DNA of 64,000 nucleotides from Marsupella aquatica (taxonomy: Eukaryota > Marchantiophyta): contig OZ316896.1 in assembly GCA_973895155.1 (NCBI GenBank), positions 5,642,001 to 5,706,000 of the forward strand, read 5' to 3'. Numbering within the stretch: position 1 is the stretch's first letter; each line of letters begins with the position of its first letter. Below, in pieces: positions 24,499 to 36,312 of the stretch. The position numbers and the translations under genes are program-made. The notes below the pieces were generated by a model that saw only the letters and a program-made list of their open reading frames with translations, did no database searches and was not told the DNA's origin.

Positions 24499-25041
24499 TC
24501 ATCAGTTATCAGTCACTTTCATCAGTGTACCTGATATCAGCTGCCACCTCATCTCAGAGAGGCCACCAAGTTGCGATGCAAAAAAGAAAAAAATGAAGAA
24601 AAAAAATTCTTGAATTTTTCTTCAAAATTTGAAGGAAAACTTTTTTTTTCAAAATTTTTTTGCCATGAGGCGTCCGTACCGTACGGACACATATCTCGGC
24701 GAGCCCAACATTTTAAAAAAAAAATTTGGGAAAATTTTTGGTTTTTTTTTTCCACGTTTTTTTCAGTCCGTACGCCCCATCTCGGCGAGGCTAGCTGAGA
24801 TGGAGAAAAAATTTTCAAATTTTTTTTTCAAATTTTTTTTTCAGGAAATTCTTTTTGGTTTTTTATTTTTTATTTGTTTTCGGTCCGTACGCCCATCTCG
24901 GCGAGGTCAGCCGAGATTGAATCAACCTCGGCTACCCAGCTGAGATGAGCGGAAGTTCGAAGGCCCCATCTCAACTCCTCAGCTGAGATTCTATAATATA
25001 TCAGCGACTGATATCAGTTATCAACCACTGATAACTGATGA
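24499..25041. mobile_element. Nested MITE-like insertion in the hAT right arm
   Basis: A 543-bp block has 15-bp perfect inverted ends TCATCAGTTATCAGT, with more imperfect inverted similarity inside (TGATATCAG on both sides). The interior is rich in A/T runs and repeats the phrases CCGTACG and ATCTCGGCGAGG. The CCGTACCGTACGGAC palindrome is near 24673. It lacks a counterpart in the left arm, so it probably inserted after the hAT formed. No target duplication was identified. Confidence 0.6.
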
Positions 25042-25289
25042 TGTTGTGTATCCCATATGTACATTCCAAAATAATATTCATACATACATTCCAAAATTAC
25101 ATTCATACATACATTCAAAACAATATACATACATATATACATTCAAAATAAAACTTAAATCAAAACATAAATCAAAACATACACCATAACATAAATCAAA
25201 ACATAAAACACAAAACAAACTTACCTCTATACACCTTTGAACCTTCCCTCCCTCTCCTTGCTTCACTCTTGGCCTCCACAAAGCACAAT

Positions 25290-25700
25290 GAGCCCTCCCT
25301 CTTCCTCTCCCCCCTTTTATGCTCCCGGCTCGACCCCTCCCTGCTCTCGCTCGCTCCCGGCTCCCGGCTCCCGAACCCTAATCCTCCCGAATCCGCTCGC
25401 CCAAAAACCCTAAATCCAGACCCAGCCGACAGCCCGGCCTGGTTCGCCCGCCATTCCCGGCCCGGCCCGGTCCATTTCCTCTCCCCCCCTCCCCACCCTT
25501 CCCAGCCTGGGCTCACTTCCTCTCCCCCCCCCCCTCCCCACCCTTCCTCCCCACCCTTCCCGGCCCGGACCGGGGCTCATTTCCTCTCTCCCCCCTCCCC
25601 CTTCCCAGGCTCCTCCATTCCCGGCCCTCTATCACATCCCGGCCCGGCTCTACTTTCTCCCGGCCCAACCTCGTCACCAGCCGGTATCGGCCGGGATGAC
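25290..25700. repeat. GC-rich right arm of the hAT element
   Basis: C-rich on the plus strand (CTCCCGGCTCCCGGCTC, CCCCTCCCCACCC). It is the mirror of the G-rich left arm, including CCCGGCCCGG blocks at the outer side. ORFs across it are compositional by-products. Confidence 0.85.
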
Positions 25701-25730
25701 ATATGTCATCTGTCGTCCCAAATACTCCTA

Positions 25731-25754
25731 TTTGTCCGACAAGTCCAAACCGGG
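25731..25754 (-). repeat. hAT right terminal inverted repeat
   Basis: Reads CCCGGTTTGGACTTGTCGG on the minus strand and ends directly at the CCTACAAG target duplication (25755-25762). Confidence 0.88.
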
Positions 25755-26927
25755 CCTACAAGCCTATTTTTTAAGTTTTGTTTTTTTCCATCGAGTGGAA
25801 AATATCACCTAGTGTGAAGCATTTCTAAAAATATTCTTTACATAATGTGTTTAGTCTAATTCTTTATCATAGATCTCATTAGATTTAAGGAGAACAGTCA
25901 GATTCTGGCAAATTAGGTCCCAAAAGATGGGTACCTCATCAGGTTTTTTTCTCTGATAAAATGCACAGCAAGTGGATATTATCCTGTAGCCATGATGATT
26001 TGGAGATATACGTTGACAAATGTAACAGATGTATTTTTTTTCTCTGATAAAATGCACAGCAAGTGGATATTATCCTGTAGCCATGATAATTTGGAGATAT
26101 ACGTTGACAAATGTAACAGATGGAAGCTCAACAAGTGGAAGGCACGGAGAAATTGGGTAGCAAAAGATGGGTACCTCATCAGGTTTTTTTCTCTGATAAA
26201 ATGCACAGCAAGTGGAAATCCTTTTCCTGTAGCCATGATGATTTGGAGATATAAGTTGACAAAACTAACAGATGGAAGCTCAACAAGTGGAAGGCATGGA
26301 GTGGACAAGTGTCAAGGGGCATGGGCTCTCGCCAGCTCTAGCTATGATGATATGAAAAAGGACCTTGAAAAAGCACATCCACGCAAAAATACCTTGTTCA
26401 CACCAACTTAATACTAGGAAAAAGGACGAATTTACCGAAAAGGGCCAAACATACAACAAAGTAAAAGCAATTTATGGACAAACACCAAACTCATTTAAAG
26501 AGGTAGGGCGGGGCCAGAGACGACCAAGACCAAACTCAATTTAGTGGTTTTCCCAACTGAGTCCCAATGGCCAATGCTCAACAGACCTGTTACTTGTTAA
26601 CGTCTGAAACGTCTTAGTGTGACTCGATGCTAATGTTTGCTGGTTCCTATATTTTTTTCAAATCACGTGAAGGGAAACCATGCCTGGAAACTCATTACAT
26701 TGAAGCTGCTATAATGGTGAATGCACATTTCAGATTTTGTCTTATTCCAATTTTTGTGTCATGTATTTTCATTTCAATCTGCCTTATCAAGGGGCAGCCT
26801 TTGTATTCTATACATTTTTAATTAATTTTTAGACCCCTTTAGTTTTAGGTATTTTAGAGTGTTTTGAACTTATTTTGGCAGTCCCCTTTCATAGTATGTG
26901 TTTTCTTAGAGAAGAAACCAAAGGCTC
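25755..26927. other. Spacer between the hAT and copia A, with a 3-copy repeat
   Basis: No gene is seen. Three copies of a unit containing CTCTGATAAAATGCACAGCA and TTGGAGATATA lie at about 25918-26031, 26032-26160 and 26161-26302. Copies 1 and 3 share a longer left part; copies 2 and 3 share a longer right part (GGAAGCTCAACAAGTGGAAGG). The frame across them is open but not recognisable as a protein. Confidence 0.6.
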
Positions 26928-27271
26928 TGTTGAGCATAGACGACAATCGCAACGGCAAGCCCATGAACCATCCAATGCACAAGAGTCGACACAGAGAGAT
27001 ACGTGGTTCACCTCCTTATGAGGCTACGTCCACGGGAACACACGAGAGCTTTACTGCACTCTAGGCTGATCGCCATTCCAAGCATCCACAACGAAAGCTC
27101 TCTCTATCTCTCAACTAGCTCCGTAACAATGAGCATGAGTTCCCCCTCACCAAGCAAACACCGCTTGGTTATAGAGTGTGCACAACATGACTAACCTAAC
27201 CAAGTCTACGACTAAGGTTAGCCTTAACTACGGTACAGTCGTAACTCTAGACCTAAGAGTAAATCCTAACA
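26928..27271 (-). repeat. Copia A 3' LTR
   Basis: 344 bp with TGTTGAGC...CCTAACA ends. It is adjacent to the polypurine tract on its right and to the target duplication GGCTC on its left. Confidence 0.96.
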
Positions 27272-27462
27272 ATATCCCCCTTGACTCTGGTCTAGGGGAG
27301 GGTAAAGACTGCTACCAATATGATTGCTCAGCGAGAAGTTTTGGAAAGAAAAACCAAACCGGTTTTTCCCTCTTTATACGAGAGTAGATCAGAACTAAGC
27401 CGTAGCCTATACAAGGAATGAGTAAGAGCATATCTCAGTATCTACACAAATGTTAAGTAACC

Positions 27463-30400
27463 CTACTTGTGAGGCAATTGCAAAACCTGCAACGCATCAC
27501 GGTGTCTAGAAAAACTCTCCAAAGGAATCACTTTGGTAAAAGCGTCAGCCGGGTTGAGTTTACCGTCAATCTTGACTAGCTCAAACATATTATCAGACAC
27601 AGCTTGCCTGATAAAATGATACTTGACATCAATGTGCTTCACTCTACTGTCCATCACCTGGTTCACAGCAAAGTGAAGCGCACTCTGACTATCACAATGG
27701 AGCTTCACATTCCCCTATGGCAATCCCATTTCAGTGATTAGTCTATCCAACCAAATCGCTTCCTTTGCTGCTTCCGCTGCTGCAACATACTCCGCTTCTG
27801 TAGTAGACTGAGCAATACACCTCTACAAGGTAGACCTCCAACTTATGCATCCACCTCCCAGTGTGAACACATAACCTGTTGTTGACCTCCTCCGATCCAG
27901 ATCCTGTGCATAGTCAGCATCTATATAGCCCATCAATGATCTAGCATTATCAGCATGTGCATCAAACAGTAGACCATGATCCACGGTACCCTTCAAATAC
28001 TGAATAATCCACTTCACTGCTTCCCAGTGTACCTTCCCTGGATTTGACATGTACCTGCTCACCTTGCCCATAGCCATGGCAAGATCAGGTCTAGTACAAG
28101 TCATCAAAATACATGAGACTCCCCACTGCCTTGTCATACGGAACCTTTGACATCAACCCCTTTTCTGTGTCATCCGTAGGACAGAAAGCTGATGACAACT
28201 TGAAGTGTGGAGCCAACGGGGTACTTACTGACTTGCTATCCCCCATGTTGAACCTTGCAATTACCTTCCTTGCATAACTGCCCTGCGTCAACCATAGCTT
28301 ACCAGCCTTCAAGTCCCTAGTGATCTCCATACCCAAAATTCTCTTAGCTGGCCCTAAGTCCTTCATCTTAAACTCTGCACTAAGCAGTGCTTTGAGCTTA
28401 ACAATCTCAGACCTATCCTTGGCCACAATAAACATGTCATCCACATAAAGTACTAAAACAATGAACCCAAAAACAACATTCTTCACCGGTTTAAGATACA
28501 CACATGGGTCAAACACACTCCTGTGAAAGCCTTGTGCATGGATCCAATCATCAAACCACTTATTCCATTGTCTTGGTGACTGCTTCAACCCGTACAAGGA
28601 TCTCAGCAATCTGCAAACCAAATCCTCTTGCCCTTTCTTCACAAAACCTAACGGCTATCTCATGAAGATCAACTCTTCCACGGTGCCATAGAGGAAAGCT
28701 GTGACAACATCCATCTGATCTAGCAGCAGACCAAACATAACAACAAGCACACACAATAGCCGTATTGTTGAGTACTTAGCAACTGGTGAGAAGATCGACC
28801 TCATTGTAATCCACACCTTTTTCCTGTGTGAATCCTTTGGCTACCAACCTAGCCTTGTAGACCTTCGATCCACCTCATGTGGACTGATTCTTCAACTTGT
28901 ATATCCACTTGCAATCCACCACTTGCTGTCCCTCAGGCAGCTTGACAAGCTCCCAAGTTTTGTTGTCCTTCAGTGACTGCATCTCCGTTTGCATTGCTAC
29001 AGTCCACTCCTGCTTCTCCTTTGAAGCACTTGTTTCATGAAATGAAGAAGGTTCCCTTTCTTCCAAAATCAACGCATCACCCTCATCATCAGTAAAAAAG
29101 TCCTCCTCTTGCAACTGAGATGAATTAACCCATTGTCCATACCTTGGTGGAGCGCGTACAGTGCGACCAGATGTTCTTCTAGCCGATGACTCCGGTTGAT
29201 CTGCGTGTGCTGGTATAATTTGAAGCTCAGCAACATCCACTTGCTACTCACCAGCATCAACAAACTCCTCTGGTTCCTCTGGCACAGGAACCAACTCCAT
29301 AATTGGAGCAACTCCTTCTCTCCGGTCATGCACCTCATGACCAATCTTCCCCTCAACAAGATCCAGGATAGGAGATTTTTCTTTGTCAGCACGGGAGACC
29401 TGAGTATTCTCCCCCTCTTTCAATAATCTGGATTCATTGAAGGAAACATCCCTACTGACAACGAGCTTACAGGCAATAGGATCCCATAGCCTATAGGCTT
29501 TCACACCACTCTGGTACCCAAGAAAAACACATTTCTTGGAGGTAGGATCCAACTTGGTCCTATTCTGCTTCGGTGTGAGAGCATATGCATCACTTCCAAA
29601 AACTACCAAGCCATGATAGTCTGCTTGCCGCTTATAGCGCATCTCAAACGACGTTTTGAAATTGATAGCACTAGAAGGAGAAAGATTTATCAAATAAGCT
29701 GCGGTATTCACAGCTTCTGCCCAAAATTCCTGTGGTAAACCTGATTGGCTCAACATACTCCGTGACCGCTCCAATAGTGTCCGATTGAGCCTTTTAGCGA
29801 CACCATTCTACTGCGGAGTATAAACTATGGTGAGATGACGAGTTATCCCCTGTTCTGAACAGTACTCTTCAAATTCCGTTGAAGTGTACTCCCCGCCGTT
29901 GTCTGACCTTAGACTCTTCACCCTTGTATCCAAACACTTGATTGTATTTTCAGTCTGATTCTCCATCTAGGCCTTCCACTTCTTAAAAATGGATAAGACG
30001 TCAGACTTATGCGTCATGAAATGAATCCACACAAATCTTGAGTAATCATCAATAAATGATACATAGTACAACTTTCCAGAATGTGAGGAAGTCGGGGATG
30101 GATCCCACACGTCACTATGTATGTACTCAAGAACCGCTTTAGAATTATGAGTTCCAACACCGAAAGCACAACGATGCTGCTTTCCAAGAATGCAATGCTT
30201 ACAAAACTCTAATTTACAAGATTGCAAATCAGAAATGAGTCCATTCTTCCGTAAGATAGCCAAACCCTTCTCACTCATGTGGCCTAACCGTGAATGTCAC
30301 AGTTGAGTCATCTCCTCGTGAGACTTGGTTACATTGGCCTCTCCACATATAGTATTGCCCTGTAACACATACAAATTCTTCTGTCTGCTCCCCTTCAAAA

Positions 30401-30738
30401 TCACTGTCTCTCCCGACCTGACTTGAAGTTCACCATCAATAACGCTCCATTGATGACCATTTGAATCCAACACACCGAGTGAAATCAGATTCTTACGCAT
30501 GTCAGGTACATACCTGACTTCGGACACTGTGCGCACAGCGCCATCAAACATTTGAATCTTCACAGACCCAATTCCCTCAATTTGATAGGAGTGATCATTT
30601 TCCATCAGAACTGAACTGTTTGAAACAGAGTAAGAACTGAAAAACTCACGAATGTAACAAATATGAAAAGAGCAAGCACAATCAAGAATCCACACATCAT
30701 CTACTCCCCTAGATGACGTGCACAGGGCATACCCCCGG
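27463..30738 (-). pseudogene. Copia A pol (protease, integrase, RT, RNase H), broken
   Basis: Downstream of the TGA ending gag the frame continues with a protease motif WILDCACSFHIC (about 30690), the integrase zinc block ending in FCKHCILGKQH, and the integrase core with FIDDYSRFVW and a D near [11 protein letters not shown] has LVLYVDDMFIVAKD, and RNase H has LHCDSQSALHFAVNQVMDS and the end NPADAFTKVIPLES. Private lesions include a TGA at 30297 (a Trp in element B), a stop after WKA at 29967, a stop at 28875, and frame changes near 28640 and 28137. A TAG at 29244-29246 sits in the integrase-RT linker. The protein cannot be made in full. Confidence 0.93.
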
Positions 30739-30740
30739 CT

Positions 30741-31780
30741 TCATAAAACATACTCATCATTGAGTAAATCAGCTTCTCCATCAAGCCTAGCCACATTTGT
30801 CGATGAAGATTCCGCTGCCTTTCCCTTACAGTCTCGCTTGAAGTGTCCAACTTGGTTGCACTTCCAACATGTCACTTGCCTCCTCTGAGGGGATTTACCC
30901 CTGGACTTAGATCTGGATTTAGATCTAAACTGGGTTCTACGGTCTCCAGTTGGTCGTTGCATACTCCTCCCACGGTTAATATTGAGGGCAGCACCAGATG
31001 ATGAAGGCTGTGACGTGATGTACATCTTCTACTGAAGATCATCACTAAGCAGAGAACTTACCACGTCATTGTATGAAATGGTATCCCTATCACGATACAA
31101 CAACACTCGTGATAGGGACTGGTAAGATGGAGGCAATGAACTGAGAAGCTGCAGAGCCTTCGTCTCATCATTCAAAGTCTCCCCAAGATTTTCCAAGTCA
31201 ATGACCATGTCGTTGAAAGCATCCACATGGTCTTGTAACTTTGTACCAGATTCCTTTATCCTGAAACTCATCAGTTTGTAGGAAGTGTAGAGCCGGTTTG
31301 ATAACTCCTTGCGGTGATACTTGCTCTGCAATTCCGCAAACAAGGACATGCAATCCTTATGTGCACCCAACTGCTTGATGATGGGAGGCATGAGATAGAG
31401 TGTAACAACCACACTCCCTGCTCCTGCATGCGGTCCCATTGTTTCTCATCAACATCATCTTCACGAGGGCTCAGCAGTTGGCCCATCCCTGACGCATAGA
31501 GCACTCCCTTCACCTGCTTCTCCCATAGCAAGTAGTCAGAGCGCCCATCATACTTTGTCACTTCATACTTGGGACCCCCAAGCTTGAAAGTCCCCATCTT
31601 CTTCTTTGGCACTACTGTGAGCTCTAGTAGTAGTACTGCTTCCTCCACCACACGCCGCACCAATGATGGTACCGGTGTCACGTGCTCTTCCTCCTGCTCC
31701 TCTCTCTGTCCCTCTAACCACCGCGGTGATCCTCGTGCTTCAAGTTCCACGTCTTCAAAAAACTCCTCCGAATCACTCAT
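30741..31780 (-). pseudogene. Copia A gag, frameshifted
   Basis: The frame from 31780 holds an acidic N-terminal tail, then KLGGPKYEVTKYDGRSDYL, which aligns with element B gag. A frameshift near 31430 moves the rest into the frame of 31439-30741. The capsid-like part has LLSSLPPSYQSLSRVLL, and a zinc knuckle CWKCNQVGHFKRDC lies near the end. A private TAG at 31029 splits it again. The last stop, TGA at 30741-30743, is at the same place as in element B. The acidic N-terminal extension is absent from element B and may be element-specific. Confidence 0.88.
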
Positions 31781-33330
31781 ATGAGAAAATCACAAAAAAT
31801 ATCATTTTTCAACCTTCTCAAAAAACTTGAAACTCAACACCGCCGCGTAGCCCACAAAGCTAGGAGTCCAATGCTGAAAACCAAAATCAAAATCAAAATT
31901 TGACGGAAGAGTTATTCAAATTTCGGTCGGGGTGGGTAAAACCTTGGGAAACTCCCCCGTTTTGACCACCTCAAGGAATAACCAAAATACCAAGTACAAC
32001 TCGTCGTCGGAATCGCGATGTGATCGGTGCGCCGCGTTGCCAACTTCAATGGCTACGACCTCGCCGAAAAAGAACCAAAAAAGTTACCGTTTGGCGGACG
32101 GAATCTTTGTCGGATGGCCAAAAAACAACTCTCTGTTTTTTGGGAATATTCTCGCACAGTCCGACAGGTCTCACAGGGGGCCGTTCCCCCTGTCTAAGCG
32201 GTTAAAATGGAGGGTCACAGGGCCCAGGATGCGGCACAACCAATGAGGAGGAAGAGAAAAAAATAAAAATAAAAATAAAAATCAGAAAAAACACTTTAAA
32301 GGGGTCTTAAAGCCCCTGGAAAAGGCGCACGTATTCGCAGCCACGCGCGCGTATTCGTGACCAGAATCGCGTATAAACTGCCAAAAAACGTGAAAAAACG
32401 GGTTTAAAGGGGTCAAAACGTGCGTATTTTTGCATATTCGGGCCGTATAAGGGCGTTTTGGGCCGTATTTTCACCAGAAAAAGCACATTTTCGCGCTTAA
32501 AGGGGTGTGGGAGGCCGGGGCGTGCGCCGGGGCATATGGCGAAGTAGGTTTGTCGGGATTTGAAGGTATACAGGCCATATGGGGGCAAAAAAATGCCCTA
32601 AACTAACCTTAAAATGTGCCAAAAAATGACACAAAGGCAGTGTTACAAACCTCAGGTGCCTCCGCTTTGGTTTCCAATGAGAAAAGTGATGACTGCCGAC
32701 ATGAAATATTGCCAAATTGCACCGGCACGTCTGCAGCTCCACCAGAGAAGAGAAAACCTCCGCCGTGTCTTACTCTCTCCGCGTCAAGGGCCAATCTCGG
32801 ACTCGAAACGATCGCCTCACCACGATCTCTCCGTTGAGCCTCAGCACTTCGCGTTTCTTCCTCCAAGACAAGCGTCACGACGAGTAATCCGGTTCAGGGA
32901 AAAACAAGCACCATAGCTTGTCAAAAAACCAGAACTCAACTTTCACTCGTCACGACGCACTCGCTCCACAAACGCCAGCAAACCAGGTACCAAAACGACC
33001 AGCTCGCTTCAACCTTCAACTTGAGCTATAACATGCGATGCCTCCCGCACCGCACAGCTCACACCGTTGAAAAAAAAATCTCTGGTCTCTCTCCCGAAAT
33101 CCCGTCGAACACGAATAAACCCTGAATGATGCAAACTTCAATTCCTCCGCACCACGGATACCGATCAGCAAGTTCTAACCACCGTTAGAAAGCCCTCTCA
33201 CTAACCTATTCGCTCAGCCACACACATTCGAGTTTCATGCGACGAAACCCCAAATGCAACACCAATAATGAATGCTGGAAAACCGTCACGAAAAAACCTC
33301 GTCACCTCCCAGACATGCTCTAATACCATT
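31781..33330 (-). promoter_or_regulatory. Copia A 5' leader with primer binding site and hairpin
   Basis: Untranslated leader between the 5' LTR and gag. The primer binding site is 33314-33328 (minus strand TGGTATTAGAGCATG), complementary with one change to initiator tRNA-Met, two bases from the LTR. A perfect 7-bp hairpin CAGGGGG-CCGTT-CCCCCTG lies at 32174-32192 and recurs in the leader of element B. Several other blocks are also shared with element B, for example AATTGCACCGGCAC near 32714. Confidence 0.8.
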
Positions 33331-33675
33331 TGTTGAGCATAGACGACAATCGCAAAGGCAAGCCCATGAACCATCCAACGCACAAGAGTCAACACAGAGA
33401 GATACGTGGTTCACCTCCTTATGAGGCTACGTCCACGGGAACACACGAGAGCTTTACTGCACTCTAGGCCGATCGCCATTCCAAGCATCCACAACGCAAG
33501 CTCTCTCTATCTCTCAACTAGCTCCGTAACAATGAGCCTGAGTTTCCCCTCACCAAAGCAAACACCGCTTGGTTATAGAGTGTGCACAACATGACTAACC
33601 TAACCAAGTCTACGACTAAGATTAGCCTTAACTACGGTACAGTCGTAACTCTAGACCTAAGAGTAAATCCTAACA
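33331..33675 (-). repeat. Copia A 5' LTR
   Basis: 345 bp, the partner of 26928-27271, followed by the target duplication GGCTC. Confidence 0.96.
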
Positions 33676-33750
33676 GGCTCCACTACCACGAAGTGAGAGA
33701 AATGATGCTGAAAAACATGAATGCATAGCCTCTTAAGTTCTCCTCATGTT

Positions 33751-33765
33751 CTCGGGGGTCTCACT
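33751..33765 (+). repeat. Left terminal inverted repeat of the PHD-carrying transposon
   Basis: CTCGGGGGTCTCACT, directly after the target duplication CTCATGTT. Identical to the minus strand of 43387-43401. Confidence 0.9.
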
Positions 33766-34289
33766 CCGCAAAAATCTCATATCACGTGCGACGAAGTATA
33801 GGGTCCGTTAATTGGGTTTCTCGGAAGACTTAAGAAGATTTGTGTAAGAACAATAGGGCCAACTTTATATGTTGGACAACTTGTAAGAATAATAGGGATA
33901 TTAATATTTTTGACTTTGTAGATGGAAGGCATACAAAGAAGTTAGGGGGTCTTTGTGTCGGACTATGTAAAGTACACGTGTCACTATGTCATTGGTACAC
34001 GTGGCACACATAACATTCCCAATATATTTTCCTAATTTTTCTAATATGTTAACATGGCAAGAATTTGAGAATGATCTGGTTTTATGGGGACTCACGTTTA
34101 GGGTTTGACCAGGATTAAGTTTGAAATTTTTCTGTTTAACGTGTCTCGTTTACCTCAATTGGCCCTTGTCAGTCTCCTCCCGTGTCGTTTCCCTCCACTG
34201 TCCCTTTGGCCCCACCCGCTCTTTGCCTCAACAGAGTCTCTTTTGTTTGTACCTTGCAGCAAATGGTCTAAACGGGGTCTAAACCAGTT

Positions 34290-35250
34290 GTGCTCCTGCT
34301 TGGAGTGAAGGTCGGATCGAGCGAGAGTGTGCTCTCGACTACACTGTTGCTGGAGTGAAGGATCGACTCCTGTTGTGCTCTCGACTGCACTGCTGCTGCG
34401 GCTGGAGTGAAGGATCGAGCTGCATTGCTGCTGCGGCTGGAGTGAAGGATCAAGCTACGGCTGGAGTGAAGGATCGAGCTGCGGCTGGAGTGAAGGATCG
34501 AGCTGCGTTGCTGCTGCGGCTGGAGTGAAGGATCAAGCAAGATTTCTCGGAGAAGGATCGAGCTGCGTTGCTGCTGCGGCTGGAGTGAAAGATCAAGCAA
34601 GAGTTCTCGGCGAAGGATCGAGCGAAGGAGTGAAGGGGAGAGCGAGAGTGAAGGGGAGAGCGAGAGTTCTCGGCGAAGGATCGAGCGAAGGATCGAGTGA
34701 AGCGCTGCTACTTGGAGTGAAGGGGAGAGCGAGAGTGTTGCGCTCTCGGCTGTGCTGCTGCCGTTGCAGCTTGAAGTGAAGGATCGACCAAGAGTTCCTG
34801 GCTGCGCTGCTGTTTAGAGTGAAGGGAAGAGCGAGACATCTCAGCTGCGCTGCTGCTTAGAGTGAAGGGGAGAGCGAGACTTCTCAGTTGCGTGCGCTGA
34901 TTAGAGTGAAGGGGAGAGCGAGACTTCTCAGTTGCGTGTGCTGATTAGAGTGAAGGGGAGAGCGAGACTTTGCAGCTGCGCTGCTGCTTGAAGTGAACCC
35001 GGGAGTGAAGGGGAGAGCGAGACTTTGCAGCTGCGTTGCTGCTTGAAGTGAACCCGGGAGTGAAGGATCGAGCAAGAGTGTTGCGCTCCGGGAGGTGGGT
35101 GTCGAGAGTGTTGCATTGCTGCTTTCTAAAACGGGAGCTGCTAGCTTGCTGAAACGGGAGGTGGCTACTGTAGGGAGTGTTGCAATATCTCAAACCGGAG
35201 TGCCAGGATTGGAGCTGCATTGCTGCGTTGCTCAATCGGGAGGTAGGCGC
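34290..35250. repeat. Degenerate minisatellite
   Basis: About 1 kb of imperfect tandem copies of GGAGTGAAGGATCGAGC and related phrases (GCTGCGTTGCTGCTGCGGCT, GAAGGGGAGAGCGAGA), with higher-order duplications such as 34400-34610 and 34880-35070. ORFs on both strands here are repeat artefacts. It lies inside the transposon close to its left end. Confidence 0.85.
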
Positions 35251-35285
35251 TGCCTACTTTGACGATCGTACTTGCTTGCTTGCTA

Positions 35286-35884
35286 CTATTTGACGCCCAA
35301 ATCTATCACGCATGGCACACCTAGAGTCGATCTGGTAGCGGTCATAGACGAGAAGCACCTGATCTGCCCGTTTAGCTTTTCAGCTATAAAATTCCTGTTC
35401 TGAGCTCCGTGAATGGCGATAAGCTCTTTGAGTATTTTGTCCTCCAGAGCTCGCCATGCCCTCGCAGATAAGGTTTGGAGCCACTGCTGAGATCCAGCTC
35501 CAACTTCCCAGCCGAATACTAGCTCAGTATTGTCATCATTTGTCTCGACGTTGTCCATACTCATCTCTCCTTCTGTGTCTGCATCGACGACTTGACGCAC
35601 ATGTTTTTTGGATGCATCGTTAGAGTAACCGCGAGTACAGGTCTCCAATGATTGCACTTGCCATGATTGACCACCTTACATGATCTCCATCCGTGGGCTG
35701 GACCCCAGGAAAAAAATCTTGTAACTTGACTTCTGTCGTCCCCCACACACCCGCACAAATCTGGTTCTCTATTACATGCCTTGGTGTCCCGTTGGCTGGT
35801 TCCTGCAATTTTCTTTAAGTCATCTAGAAGAGAAGACTTCTTTAAGTGTTTACTCAGCCAGGGGGGACCACAGCCTCCAGCCAT
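35286..35884 (-). CDS. Unrecognised minus-strand ORFs inside the transposon
   Basis: Two overlapping frames, 35657-35286 (123 codons, includes WQVGAGSQQW-like tryptophan-rich text as WEVGAGSQQWLQTLSARAW) and 35884-35561 (107 codons, starts MAGGCGPPWLSKHLKK). They may be exons or frameshifted parts of one gene. No family is recognised. Their position between the left inverted repeat and the zinc-finger genes makes them candidates for a transposon-encoded protein, but random ORFs of this size are possible. Confidence 0.25.
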
Positions 35885-36312
35885 ACTGGGTGGCGGGCCT
35901 GGTCAAGACGTGGATGACGCTCGTGCTTGATTTTAAATTCTCTTTTGTTTCTCAAGCTTCTGGGCAAGGGCATTACCATTCTGGATTCTGAACTTGATCC
36001 TATTCAGGTTAGCTATTCAGGTCTGTTGAGCGATTGGGTTATTATTTTATTGCTGTAGTAACATGCATGGCCAATTGGTTGTCTTCATGTAATGGGAAGT
36101 TTTTGAAACTTAGAAATTGAATGGTGGTTTCAATTTTGTTCACAGGTTGCAAAAGGAATTGTAGAGGTTGTCATCAGCGCTTGCAGCAGTGAGCACCAAC
36201 ACTTGCGGTGAAGCAGTTTGCTAGAACACATAGGGTACCTAGTGAATTGTAAGTTGCCTGTCATTGCACGTCTAATCGTCTGGCCATTCACCGAGTATAA
36301 AAAAATAGTGCC

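Larger units (their letters stand above)
15813..25754 (+). mobile_element. Complete hAT-superfamily transposon, 9.94 kb
   Basis: A perfect 8-bp target duplication CCTACAAG lies at 15805-15812 and 25755-25762. The ends are inverted repeats starting CCCGGTTT, with GGACAA about 17 bp further in on both sides. Inside lie, in order: a GC-rich left arm, three copies of a subterminal repeat, a hAT transposase (plus strand), a kinase-like gene (minus strand), three inverted copies of the same subterminal repeat, a nested MITE and a GC-rich right arm. The 8-bp duplication and the DUF659-type transposase both indicate hAT. Both genes carry stops, so this copy is dead, but the ends are preserved. Confidence 0.93.
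26928..33675 (-). mobile_element. Ty1/copia retrotransposon A, full length, inactive
   Basis: A 6.75-kb element with two LTRs and a perfect 5-bp target duplication GGCTC (26923-26927 and 33676-33680). Element order on the minus strand is LTR, primer binding site, about 1.5-kb leader, gag, protease, integrase, reverse transcriptase, RNase H, polypurine tract (AAGGGGGATAT next to 27271), LTR. The integrase-before-RT order defines copia. The LTRs differ at about 8 sites plus one indel in 344 bp, so it is older than element B, and its coding region is broken by several frameshifts and stops. Confidence 0.97.

Noticed and set aside
25269-25817. 182-codon proline/serine-rich ORF
   Set aside because: Composition artefact of the right GC-rich arm.
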